Below, piece by piece: positions 1 to 6,997 of a stretch of 9,091 bases of DNA (position 1 is the stretch's first letter; the number at the start of each line of letters is the position of its first letter). Both the position numbers and the translations under genes were made by a program. This DNA is from Acidobacteriota bacterium (GTDB taxonomy: Bacteria > Acidobacteriota > Aminicenantia > Aminicenantales > Saccharicenantaceae): the NCBI GenBank assembly GCA_003476685.1, contig DMVN01000013.1, forward strand, positions 1 to 9,091, written 5' to 3'. A model generated the notes under the pieces. The model ran no database searches and was not told where the DNA came from. It saw only the letters and a list, made by a program, of their open reading frames with translations.

Positions 1-1
1 A

Positions 2-424
2 AAAAGAAGAAAAGCCCGGGAGTGTGCTTTACAGATTCTGTTCCAGCTGGAGTTCACGAACGATGACCTGTCGCCGGTCCTGAAGGATTACTGGGCCCGG
101 CAGGACGTCCCGGCCGAGACCAGGGAATACAGCGAGTGGCTGGTCCGGGGAATCTGCGAGCACCGGGCTGAAATCGACCGGGCCATCCAGCAGGCTTCAC
201 GCCACTGGCGGCTGGAGCGGATGGCCACGGGGGACCGCAATATTCTGCGGATTGCCGTTTTTGAGATGCTCTACGAGAAAAATCTGGCCCCGTCAATCAT
301 CATGGACGAGGCCATAGAAATCGCCAAGAAATATTCCGGGCAGGAAGCGGCCAATTTTGTCAACGGCATACTGGACGGGGTTAACCGCCGGCTCCAGAAC
401 CCGCCTCCCCCGGACAAGAGCTGA
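2..424 (+). CDS. nusB: Transcription antitermination protein NusB (5' end cut by window edge)
   Basis: NusB binds boxA RNA together with NusE (ribosomal protein S10) and promotes antitermination, mainly of rRNA operons, in the cytoplasm. The reading frame is open from base 2 to the TGA at 422-424, giving 140 codons. NusB is usually about 140 residues, so only the start codon and a few residues should be missing. The visible N-terminus (RRKARECALQILFQLE) matches the basic, helical, RNA-binding start of the family. The C-terminal half has typical NusB motifs: ATGDRNILRIAVFEMLY, the conserved PSIIMDEAIEIAKKYS helix and FVNGILDGV. The first internal ATG is at 221, but this cannot be the true start because the upstream frame is clearly NusB sequence. 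It lies 35 bp upstream of lysS on the same strand, so co-transcription is plausible. In many bacteria ribH precedes nusB; that region is outside the window. Confidence 0.94.
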   Translation, partial: KRRKARECALQILFQLEFTNDDLSPVLKDYWARQDVPAETREYSEWLVRGICEHRAEIDRAIQQASRHWRLERMATGDRNILRIAVFEMLYEKNLAPSIIMDEAIEIAKKYSGQEAANFVNGILDGVNRRLQNPPPPDKS

Positions 425-459
425 GTCAGTCGAGACTGCTGCCAGCCGAGAGGTGTTAG

Positions 460-1980
460 ATGAGACAAGAACAGGACAGAAAGGACAGGGAACTGAAACT
501 GGTCCAGGAAGAATTGAGCGACCAGGAACTCATCCGTCTGGATAAATGGAAAAAGCTAAGGGAAAAAGGCCTGGAGGTTTTTCCCCATAAAGCCGAGGTC
601 AGCCACTCGGTGTTTGAGGTGGTGCGGGACTTTTCTCCGCTGACCAAGGAAGAACTGGAGGCCAAGAGCTACCAGGTCAAGGTTCCGGGCCGGATTATGA
701 CTATCCGGAAAATGGGCCGGGCCACTTTTTTCCACATCGCCGATTGTCGCGACCGACTCCAGGTTTACCTCCGGGAAGACCTGGTCGGCCGGGAAAATTA
801 TGAACTTTTCGACCTGTTTGACATCGGCGATGTCCTGCTCATCGAAGGCCGCCTGTTCCGGACGAGGACCGGGGAGCTGACCGTCCTGGCTGAGAAGTTC
901 AGCTTTCTGGCCAAGTCGTTTCATCCGCTCCCGGAAAAATGGCACGGGCTCCAGGACGTTGAGCTGCGCTACCGCAAAAGGTACCTGGACCTGATCATGA
1001 ACCCGGAGTCCAGCCAGACCTTCAGGATCAGGAGTCAGATAGTCAGCGGCCTGAGAAAATTTTTCGAGGACCGGGGTTTCATCGAGGTGGAAACGCCGAT
1101 GATGCAGGTTATCCCGGGTGGAGCGCTGGCCAGACCTTTCAAAACCTTCCACAATGCCCTCGGAATAGACCTGTACCTGCGCATCGCTCCCGAACTCTAC
1201 CTGAAGCGGCTGGTGGTCGGCGGGCTGGAGAAGGTTTATGAAATTAACCGCAGTTTCCGCAACGAGGGTGTGGACTCCCAGCACAACCCGGAGTTCACCA
1301 TGCTGGAGTTCTACCAGGCCTACATCGATTACCACCAGCTGATGGACCTGACCGAAGAACTTTTCGTCTACCTGGCCCGGGAAATTCATGGCCAGGAAGA
1401 ATTTCCCTATGGAGAAGAGACTATTTCCTTTAAGAGGCCCTGGAAAAGGTTGAAGTACCTGGAGGCCATCAAGCAGTACAGCGGCCTGGCCCCGTCCCGG
1501 CTGGCTGACCCTGCTGGCCTGATGGAGGTAGCCGCCGGCCTGACGCCCGACAAGAAACCGACCACCTGCGCCCGGGCCCTGGATGTGATTTTTGATAAGC
1601 TGGTCAAGGACAAGATTGTTCAGCCGACTTTTATCATCAACCCGCCCCGGGAAATATCGCCCCTGGCCAAGGCTGACCCGGCTAACCCCGAAGAAGCCTG
1701 CCGGTTTGAGCTGATAATAGCCGGCATGGAAATCGCCAATGCTTTTTCCGAGCTGACCGACCCCTTCGAGCAGCGGCAGCGGTTTGAGGAGCAGGCAGCC
1801 ATGCGCCAGACGGGTGATGAAGAGTCGCATCTGGTGGACCTGGATTACGTCGAGGCTCTGGAATACGGTCTGCCACCCACCGGAGGCGAGGGCATCGGCA
1901 TTGACCGTCTGACCATGATTCTGGCCAACAAGAAATCGATCCGGGAAGTGATTCTCTTTCCGCTGCTGAAACCGCGTTGA
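460..1980 (+). CDS. lysS: Lysyl-tRNA synthetase, class II
   Basis: It charges tRNA-Lys with lysine at the expense of ATP, in the cytoplasm. The 506-residue length is normal for bacterial class II LysRS. The N-terminal OB-fold anticodon-binding domain covers about residues 73-150 (VKVPGRIMTIRKMGRATFFH). The catalytic domain follows from about 185. Motif 1 lies in FFEDRGFIEVETPMM (201-215). Motif 2 is YEINRSFRNEGVDSQHNPEF (260-279), with the ATP-contacting Arg in FRNE. Motif 3 is GEGIGIDRLTMIL (476-488). QPTFIINPPREISPLAK (388-404) and the amino-acid-pocket segment GMEIANAFSELTDP (422-435) are also characteristic. Start: ATG 460 has a GAGAGGTG Shine-Dalgarno-like stretch at 448-455. The roughly 25 residues before the usual 'KLREKGLEVFP' region are charged and somewhat longer than in many LysRS proteins. 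The next gene starts 25 bp downstream. No damage or frameshift is seen. Confidence 0.98.
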   Translation: MRQEQDRKDRELKLVQEELSDQELIRLDKWKKLREKGLEVFPHKAEVSHSVFEVVRDFSPLTKEELEAKSYQVKVPGRIMTIRKMGRATFFHIADCRDRLQVYLREDLVGRENYELFDLFDIGDVLLIEGRLFRTRTGELTVLAEKFSFLAKSFHPLPEKWHGLQDVELRYRKRYLDLIMNPESSQTFRIRSQIVSGLRKFFEDRGFIEVETPMMQVIPGGALARPFKTFHNALGIDLYLRIAPELYLKRLVVGGLEKVYEINRSFRNEGVDSQHNPEFTMLEFYQAYIDYHQLMDLTEELFVYLAREIHGQEEFPYGEETISFKRPWKRLKYLEAIKQYSGLAPSRLADPAGLMEVAAGLTPDKKPTTCARALDVIFDKLVKDKIVQPTFIINPPREISPLAKADPANPEEACRFELIIAGMEIANAFSELTDPFEQRQRFEEQAAMRQTGDEESHLVDLDYVEALEYGLPPTGGEGIGIDRLTMILANKKSIREVILFPLLKPR

Positions 1981-2005
1981 GGACAGGGTTGCAGGTGAAC
2001 CGGAA

Positions 2006-3223
2006 ATGAGTTTTGAATTATTCCTGGCCCGCCGCTATCTGACCGCCAGGCGGAAGCAGGCCTTTATCTCTGTGATCACATCTGTCTCCATACTGGGGGT
2101 GACCATCGGAGTCATGGCCCTGGTAATCGCCCTGTCCCTCATCACCGGGTTCCAGGAAGATGTCCAGGCCAAGATTCTGGGAGCCACCTCTCACCTGATG
2201 GTCTCTGACCTTTCGGGGGAGGGGCTGAGAAATTATCGGGAGCTGGCGGCTGAAATTGGCCGGATACCGGAAGTAGAAGCGGTTACTCCGGTTATTTATA
2301 ACACCGTTCTGGTGCTCGGCCCGGCCCGCACTGCCGGAGCCCTGTTGAAAGGGCTGGATTTTGAGGAAGAAACCAGGGTGGCCGGCTGGCTGCAACACCT
2401 GCTGGCCGGCAAGCTGCCGGCGCCCGAGTCCCAGGAAGAAATCATCCTGGGTAAGGACCTGGCCGCCAGCCTGGGAGTGACCGTGGGAGACCCGGTCAAC
2501 ATCCTGATTCCATCCGGGCGGTTAACTCCGGTCGGACTGCTGCCCCGGACCAGGACCTTCAGGGTGAGCGGGCTTTTTGATTCAGGCCTGTATGAATTTG
2601 ATTCTTCCACCGCTGTGGTCTCTCTCCACCTGGCCCAGAAGCTCTTCAACCTGCCGGCCAGGGTTTCCTACCTCCAGGTCAGGATCAAGGATATTTTTCA
2701 GGCGGAAAAAGTGGCCGAAAAAATTTACCGGCTGACCAGCCCCGGAATCTACATTACCACCTGGATGGAACTCAACCGCTCGCTCTTTTCGGCCCTGAAG
2801 CTGGAAAAAACCCTGCTTTTCCTGACCATCACCCTGATCGTGGTGGTGGCAGCCCTGAACATCATTGCCAGTCTGGTTCTGATGGTCATGGAAAAAACCA
2901 GGGATATCGGGGTGCTGATGGCCATGGGAGCCACCGCCCGCAACATCAGGAAAATCTTTTTTCTCCAGGGAGCCATCATCGGAGTGGTGGGGACCAGCCT
3001 GGGCCTGGTACTGGGCCTGGTCTGGTGCTGGCTGGCCAATACCTTCAAGCTGATTAAGGTCCCGGTAGATATTTACCAGATTTCCTACGTGCCGTTTCAC
3101 GCCAAGCCCCTGGACCTGGCCCTGATCGTCCTGGTTACCCTGACCATAACCTTCATTTCAACCGTGTTCCCGTCGCGCCGGGCGGCCAGGATTGACCCGG
3201 TTCAGGCGCTGAAATATGAATAG
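2006..3223 (+). CDS. lolC: LolC/LolE-family lipoprotein-releasing permease (FtsX family)
   Basis: Inner-membrane subunit of the Lol ABC transporter, which extracts outer-membrane lipoproteins from the inner membrane and passes them to LolA. The 405 residues show the family topology: one N-terminal helix (about 22-47), a periplasmic domain (about 50-265), then three helices (about 268-295, 316-343 and 369-389). NIIASLVLMVMEKTRDIGVL (285-304) and the end SRRAARIDPVQALKYE are signature LolC/E sequences. The segment SGRLTPVGLLPRTRTF (170-185) aligns by eye with the hook hairpin of E. coli LolC that binds LolA, which favours a LolC-like role. Start ATG 2006 has an AGGTGA ribosome binding site at 1993-1998. 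It is 25 bp from lysS and 14 bp from lolD, so one transcript is likely. Only one permease gene is present, so a homodimer, or a partner encoded elsewhere, is implied. Assignment to LolC rather than LolE is less certain than assignment to the family. Confidence 0.9.
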   Translation: MSFELFLARRYLTARRKQAFISVITSVSILGVTIGVMALVIALSLITGFQEDVQAKILGATSHLMVSDLSGEGLRNYRELAAEIGRIPEVEAVTPVIYNTVLVLGPARTAGALLKGLDFEEETRVAGWLQHLLAGKLPAPESQEEIILGKDLAASLGVTVGDPVNILIPSGRLTPVGLLPRTRTFRVSGLFDSGLYEFDSSTAVVSLHLAQKLFNLPARVSYLQVRIKDIFQAEKVAEKIYRLTSPGIYITTWMELNRSLFSALKLEKTLLFLTITLIVVVAALNIIASLVLMVMEKTRDIGVLMAMGATARNIRKIFFLQGAIIGVVGTSLGLVLGLVWCWLANTFKLIKVPVDIYQISYVPFHAKPLDLALIVLVTLTITFISTVFPSRRAARIDPVQALKYE

Positions 3224-3237
3224 CGGGACCAGAGAAG

Positions 3238-3957
3238 ATGAATAAAATGCTGATGGAAAATGACCAGGTAATAGTCAGAACGGAAAACCTGGGGAAAGCC
3301 TACCCCCTGCCTGATAACCAGTGGCTGCGAGTTTTTGAGGGCCTCGATTTTGAACTGCGGGCCGGCGAGCTGGTAGCGGTGATGGGCGTTTCCGGCGTGG
3401 GCAAGACCACTTTTCTGAACATAATCGGTGGACTGGACAGGCCCACTGAAGGTCGGGTCTTCCTGCGGGGCGAGGACCTGTGGGAAAAAAGTCCGGAGGA
3501 AATCGCCCTGTTACGGAACAGGTTTATTGGTTTTGTGTTTCAGTTTTACCATCTCCTGCCCGAATTCTCAGCCCTGGAAAACGTGGCCATTCCTCTGTTA
3601 ATTGCCGGCCGCAGCCGGGAAGAGGCCCTGGACAGAGCGGCCCGGGCCCTGGAGGAAGTTGGTATGAGCGCCAGGGCAGGAGCCCGGCCGGCCCAGCTCT
3701 CCGGGGGCGAGCAGCAGCGGGTAGCCGTGGCCAGGGCGCTGGTAACAGGTCCGGGCCTGTTGCTGGCCGATGAGCCCACCGGCAACCTCGACTGGAAAAC
3801 CGGCGAGCGCATCCTCCAGCTGATAATAGAACTGCACCGGAGGAAGGGCTTATCATCCATCCTCGTTACCCACAACGAGAGAATTGCCCGGTTCTGCCAT
3901 AAGGCCTATGTTCTGGAGGCCGGCCGGATGAAACTTTTTGAGGGCCTGGCAGGTTAA
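3238..3957 (+). CDS. lolD: LolD, ATPase of the lipoprotein-releasing ABC transporter
   Basis: Cytoplasmic ATPase that powers lipoprotein release by LolC/E. The 239 residues contain a complete ABC cassette: Walker A GVSGVGKT (50-57), Q-loop Gln102 in FVFQFYHLLPEF, signature LSGGEQQR (154-161), Walker B LLLADEPTG (174-182), D-loop NLD (183-185) and switch His212 (THNERIA). FQFYHLLPEFSALENV is typical of the LolD/MacB group, which couples to FtsX-type permeases, and the adjacent permease gene agrees. The Walker A has Val where Ser, Ala or Cys is more usual; this should be tolerated. The start is ambiguous. ATG 3238 follows GAGAAG directly, with only GGGA (3225-3228) at normal spacing. The third codon after it, ATG 3247, would have GAGAAG (3232-3237) nine bases upstream and may be the true start. 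MacB ATPase is the main alternative, but the neighbourhood favours LolD. Confidence 0.92.
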   Translation: MNKMLMENDQVIVRTENLGKAYPLPDNQWLRVFEGLDFELRAGELVAVMGVSGVGKTTFLNIIGGLDRPTEGRVFLRGEDLWEKSPEEIALLRNRFIGFVFQFYHLLPEFSALENVAIPLLIAGRSREEALDRAARALEEVGMSARAGARPAQLSGGEQQRVAVARALVTGPGLLLADEPTGNLDWKTGERILQLIIELHRRKGLSSILVTHNERIARFCHKAYVLEAGRMKLFEGLAG

Positions 3958-4012
3958 TAGTGGTGTGAGGCCGGCAACTTTCGCTCAACCAGTCCCGGGC
4001 CGACCCGATTCT

Positions 4013-4041
4013 TTGAAAAATGGCCGCTAATATGGTATAAA
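4013..4041 (+). promoter_or_regulatory. Candidate sigma70-type promoter upstream of bamA
   Basis: TTGAAA (4013-4018) is followed after 17 bp by TATAAA (4036-4041), a good match to the -35/-10 consensus in the 87-bp gap between lolD and bamA. Transcription would then begin near 4048, at or inside the annotated bamA start and close to the second ATG at 4051. That would give an almost leaderless mRNA. An alternative -10, TAATAT at 4028-4033, would leave a leader of about 5-11 bases but sits only 9 bp from TTGAAA. No intrinsic terminator is seen after lolD, so read-through from lysS-lolCD is also possible. Confidence 0.35.
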
Positions 4042-4044
4042 GTT

Positions 4045-6366
4045 ATGTCAATGAGAAGACTTAGCCTGGTTATATTTATATTACTAATTTTTGCTACCGC
4101 ATCCCTGTCTGCCCAGGAGATTATCGAGAAAATCGAAGTCATCGGCAACGACCGCATTTCTCAGGATACCATCATCTACTACCTGTCGTCGCGGGAAGGT
4201 GATTTCTACAACGAAGCCCTGCTGAAAAAAGATTTCAAGGTTCTCTGGTCAACCGGCTTTTTCTCCAACCTGCGCATTGAGGAACAGGACGGAACCAGGG
4301 GCAAAATCATCAGGATTTTCGTTGAGGAAAACCCGGTTATCAAGAACGTGGTCTTCCGGGCTGGCAAGAAAGTAAAAGAAAGCGATATCGTTAACAAACT
4401 CAAAGAAAAAGACGAGTACATAGCCGCCCATTCCCATTACAACCCCTACCGGGTGCAGAAGGCCAAGAAAACCATTAAAGAGCTGCTGGAGGATAAGGGT
4501 CTGCAGGCCGCCCGTATTGAGGCCGAACTGGTGACCAGAGCCAACAACGAGGTGGACCTGGTGTTCCGGATTGATGAGGGGGCCAGGCTGCGGGTGGGGG
4601 AAGTGGTCTTCGTTGGCCGGACCAAGATTCCCGATAGCTTCCTGGTCGAAGCCATGAAGGACAACCGGCAGCACAGCCTGATCAACTGGATCGCCAACAA
4701 GGACGTCTTCAAGAAGAACAAGCTGGAAGACAACCTGGCCGAAATCAAGAAGAAACTGCAGGAATTCGGTTACATGGAAGCCACGGTGGGCGAACCCCGT
4801 TTTGAGGAGATTACCCGAAAGAATGTGCTTTTTAGCAAGCAGAAGATGATGCGGATTATCATCCCGGTCGAGCCCGGTCATGTTTACCGCACCGGCGATA
4901 TTAAGATAGAAGGCAACAAGTTTTTCACCACCAGGTACCTGCAGACGCTGGTCAAGCTGCAGCCCGGTGAGATCTACAGTTCTAAGAAGCGAGAAAAGAC
5001 GGTCGAGTCTATGGGCGAGAGTTACCGCAATTTTGCTTTCCTTTATGCCCAGATTATCCCGGTGGAAAACCTGGACCCCAGGAACAAGGTGGTCAACGTC
5101 ACCTTCAACATCCAGGAAGGGGAGGTAGCTTTCCTGAGGCGGCTGGAGTTCAAGGGTAATACCTTCACCAAGGATAAGGTGCTGCGGCGGGAGTTCCTGC
5201 TGCGGGAAGGTGACCGCTTCAGCCTGGCCGTTTTCAAGGATAGCCTGCTGCGCCTTAAACAGCTGGGCCTGGTGGACGTGGAGAAAGAGCCGGACATCAA
5301 GCCCGACCCGGAAAAGCCATCCCAGATTGATGTTAACCTGAATGTTAAAGAACTGCAGCGCAACAATATTCAATTCACAGCCGGCTACAGCGGCTACGAG
5401 GGCACCTTCATAGCCTTCAGTTATTCTACCGTTAATTTCCTGGGAACCGGAGAAACTCTGGACCTGACCCTGCAGCATGGCAAGAGAGTCAAGAATTATA
5501 GCTTTGGCATGAGCCAGCCCTATATTTTTGATAAGCCCATGACCCTCGGCTTCAACGTTTTTGACCGCAAAATCACCATCCCCTATCTTTATAACCAGTT
5601 TGCCAAGGGCATCAGGTTGATGTTCGGTACCCGGGTCTATGGCTACTGGAGGTTTAACCTGAATTACAGCTTCCAGAAGCAGATCATGGAAATCCCCAGT
5701 TACGAAGATGAACAGGGTCAGCAATATTATTACAATCCTTATTTTTATCCAGGCAAATATTTCGTCAGCGCCCTGGAACCAATCCTGTACCGCTCGACCA
5801 TAGACAGCCCGCTGACCCCCAGCCGCGGTACCATGTACAACCTTGCCTTCCGCTATGCCGGCAGCTTCCTGGGAGGAGATGTTCACCTTTACCGACCGAG
5901 GCTGGAATTTGCCCGCTATCAACCCCTGTTTTCGAACCATGTTCTGGGCCTTCATGTTGAGTATCAGTTCATCAAGCCCATCGGCAACCATGAGGTGCCC
6001 TACTGGGAAAGGTTCTTCCTGGGCGGCGAACAGTCCATCCGCGGTTATGAATATTTCACCGTCGGTCCCCGTGATGAAAAGAATATCCTCATCGGCGGGG
6101 TGAAATCGCTGGTGTTTAACCTGGAATACATAGTCCCGCTGGGCGGGCCGCTTTACGGCATCCTGTTCTATGATGCCGGCAACACCCTGCTCCAGTCGGA
6201 AAAGTTCAGCCCGAAGAACATGTTTACCTCGGCCGGCCTGGAAGTCAGGGTGTTCGTGCCGGCTCTGCGGGTGCCCTTCCGGCTGATCTTCGCTTACAAT
6301 AACCGAAAGATTTACCTCGACGATTCCAATTTCGCTTTCCGCTTCGCGGTGGGCACCACCTTCTGA
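4045..6366 (+). CDS. bamA: Outer-membrane protein assembly factor BamA (Omp85), five POTRA domains
   Basis: Central subunit of the BAM complex, which folds and inserts beta-barrel proteins into the outer membrane. It has 773 residues. A signal peptide (hydrophobic stretch about 7-20) likely ends at SLSA before Gln24. Five POTRA-like repeats follow at about 26-95, 97-178, 182-277, 280-358 and 362-437, several carrying the recurring pattern 'I..I.GN/GNTF.....L'. The barrel covers about 440-773. It contains GGEQSIRGYEY (660-670), the conserved RGY/RGF motif of the loop that folds into the barrel, and the periplasmic turn STIDSPLTPSRG (584-595). It ends in Phe773 (FAVGTTF), the usual C-terminal beta-signal residue. 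A tyrosine-rich insert lies at about 552-573, predicted extracellular. No clear Shine-Dalgarno precedes ATG 4045 or the alternative ATG 4051, which would give MRRLSLV. Its position before ompH is the classic bamA-skp pairing. TamA is less likely because TamA has three POTRAs. Confidence 0.97.
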   Translation: MSMRRLSLVIFILLIFATASLSAQEIIEKIEVIGNDRISQDTIIYYLSSREGDFYNEALLKKDFKVLWSTGFFSNLRIEEQDGTRGKIIRIFVEENPVIKNVVFRAGKKVKESDIVNKLKEKDEYIAAHSHYNPYRVQKAKKTIKELLEDKGLQAARIEAELVTRANNEVDLVFRIDEGARLRVGEVVFVGRTKIPDSFLVEAMKDNRQHSLINWIANKDVFKKNKLEDNLAEIKKKLQEFGYMEATVGEPRFEEITRKNVLFSKQKMMRIIIPVEPGHVYRTGDIKIEGNKFFTTRYLQTLVKLQPGEIYSSKKREKTVESMGESYRNFAFLYAQIIPVENLDPRNKVVNVTFNIQEGEVAFLRRLEFKGNTFTKDKVLRREFLLREGDRFSLAVFKDSLLRLKQLGLVDVEKEPDIKPDPEKPSQIDVNLNVKELQRNNIQFTAGYSGYEGTFIAFSYSTVNFLGTGETLDLTLQHGKRVKNYSFGMSQPYIFDKPMTLGFNVFDRKITIPYLYNQFAKGIRLMFGTRVYGYWRFNLNYSFQKQIMEIPSYEDEQGQQYYYNPYFYPGKYFVSALEPILYRSTIDSPLTPSRGTMYNLAFRYAGSFLGGDVHLYRPRLEFARYQPLFSNHVLGLHVEYQFIKPIGNHEVPYWERFFLGGEQSIRGYEYFTVGPRDEKNILIGGVKSLVFNLEYIVPLGGPLYGILFYDAGNTLLQSEKFSPKNMFTSAGLEVRVFVPALRVPFRLIFAYNNRKIYLDDSNFAFRFAVGTTF

Positions 6367-6380
6367 GGGGGCGGAACATC

Positions 6381-6409
6381 TTTATATTTTGACAAGAAAA
6401 GTGTAAAAT
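6381..6409 (+). promoter_or_regulatory. Candidate promoter upstream of ompH/skp
   Basis: The 73-bp gap between bamA and ompH is AT-rich, unlike the flanking genes. TAAAAT (6404-6409) is a strong -10 match, with TTTATA (6381-6386) at 17 bp as a weak -35. A perfect TTGACA lies at 6389-6394 but only 9 bp from TAAAAT, too close for standard sigma70 spacing. A start near 6416 would leave a leader of about 24 bases that includes the ompH ribosome binding site. No terminator hairpin with a T-run is seen after bamA, so this would be an internal promoter rather than a new unit. Confidence 0.35.
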
Positions 6410-6426
6410 TAAGAACCATTATTTTT

Positions 6427-6432
6427 AGGAGG
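6427..6432 (+). promoter_or_regulatory. Strong ribosome binding site of ompH
   Basis: AGGAGG lies 7 bases before ATG 6440. It is the best Shine-Dalgarno sequence on the plus strand of this cluster and contrasts with bamA and fabZ, which lack a recognisable one. It suggests higher chaperone synthesis per mRNA and fixes the ompH start. Confidence 0.85.
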
Positions 6433-6439
6433 ATAGGAA

Positions 6440-6976
6440 ATGCACAGAAGACTGACAACAGTTTTTCTCCTGGTGGCGATGTTGATTACCTGTAGCCTGC
6501 TGGCCCGGGCCCAGCAAACCGTCAAAATCGGCCTGATCAATTCCCAGGAAATCCTGGAAAAATCAGCCGAGGGCAAGAAAGCCATTGCCCAGCTGGAAGA
6601 AAGAAACCGGAAGACCCAGCAGGACCTGGCCAAACTGGATGACCAGATCCGACAGCTGGAAAGCCGACTCAGCACCCAGCAGCTGACCATGACCCAGGAA
6701 GCCATCCTGTCCCTGAGCGTTGACCTCGACCGTAAAAGAACTGAAAGACAGAGAATGGCCGAGGATGCCCAGAAGGACATGCAGGAACTGACCCAGAGGC
6801 TGTACATGCGCATCCAGAGTGAAGTCATGCCCATCATCAATAAACTCGGGCAGGAAAAAGGACTGGACCTGATTCTGGACCTCAGAGAAAGCGGTGTGCT
6901 TTATTTTTCTCCGGCGGTGGACCTGACCCAGGAAGTCATCAAGAGGTACGATGCCAGCAAAGCCCCGGCCAAGTAA
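6440..6976 (+). CDS. skp: OmpH/Skp-family periplasmic chaperone
   Basis: Skp (OmpH) is a trimeric periplasmic chaperone that holds unfolded outer-membrane proteins for delivery to BamA. The 178 residues fit the family. A signal peptide with basic MHRR start and hydrophobic core (about 7-21) probably ends at ARA before Gln25. The start of the mature protein, QTVKIGLINSQEILEKSAEG, forms the first part of the trimerisation body, as in other OmpH proteins ('kIgvvd.q.il..s..gk'). Residues about 46-130 are a highly charged, Gln/Glu/Arg-rich helical region that should form the coiled-coil tentacles. The C-terminus KLGQEKGLDLILDLRESGVLYFSPAVDLTQEVIKRYD closes the body, with the familiar 'vl.y..p..DlT..V' ending. 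Cys18 lies in the signal peptide, preceded by Thr, so it is not a lipobox. Neighbours bamA upstream and fabZ 21 bp downstream match the common envelope cluster, except that lpxD is missing between ompH and fabZ. Confidence 0.92.
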   Translation: MHRRLTTVFLLVAMLITCSLLARAQQTVKIGLINSQEILEKSAEGKKAIAQLEERNRKTQQDLAKLDDQIRQLESRLSTQQLTMTQEAILSLSVDLDRKRTERQRMAEDAQKDMQELTQRLYMRIQSEVMPIINKLGQEKGLDLILDLRESGVLYFSPAVDLTQEVIKRYDASKAPAK

Positions 6977-6986
6977 AGACGGCCGG
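6965..6986 (+). other. Intercistronic GC hairpin spanning the ompH stop codon
   Basis: CCGGCC (6965-6970) and GGCCGG (6981-6986) form a perfect 6-bp all-GC stem around a 10-base loop that contains the ompH TAA (6974-6976). Only three T follow, so it is a poor terminator. It lies 11 bases before the fabZ start and could act as a weak attenuator, an mRNA-stability element, or a structure that ribosomes leaving ompH must open. Function is inferred only. Confidence 0.35.
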
Positions 6987-6997
6987 TTTCAACGGAC

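Noticed and set aside
357..545. Small plus-strand open frame across the nusB-lysS junction
   Set aside because: It overlaps both certain genes in another frame, has low-complexity content and no ribosome site of its own.
3943..3972. Hairpin GGCCT/AGGCC around the lolD stop as a terminator
   Set aside because: The stem is only 5 bp with a 20-base loop and no T-run follows, so termination is not supported.
4249..5991. A 580-codon open frame antisense to bamA, and a similar 424-codon frame antisense to lysS (556-1830)
   Set aside because: Both are in codon register with the sense gene, so they stay open simply because the sense genes avoid TTA, CTA and TCA codons there. The translations show no recognisable domain, and the sense products are certain.
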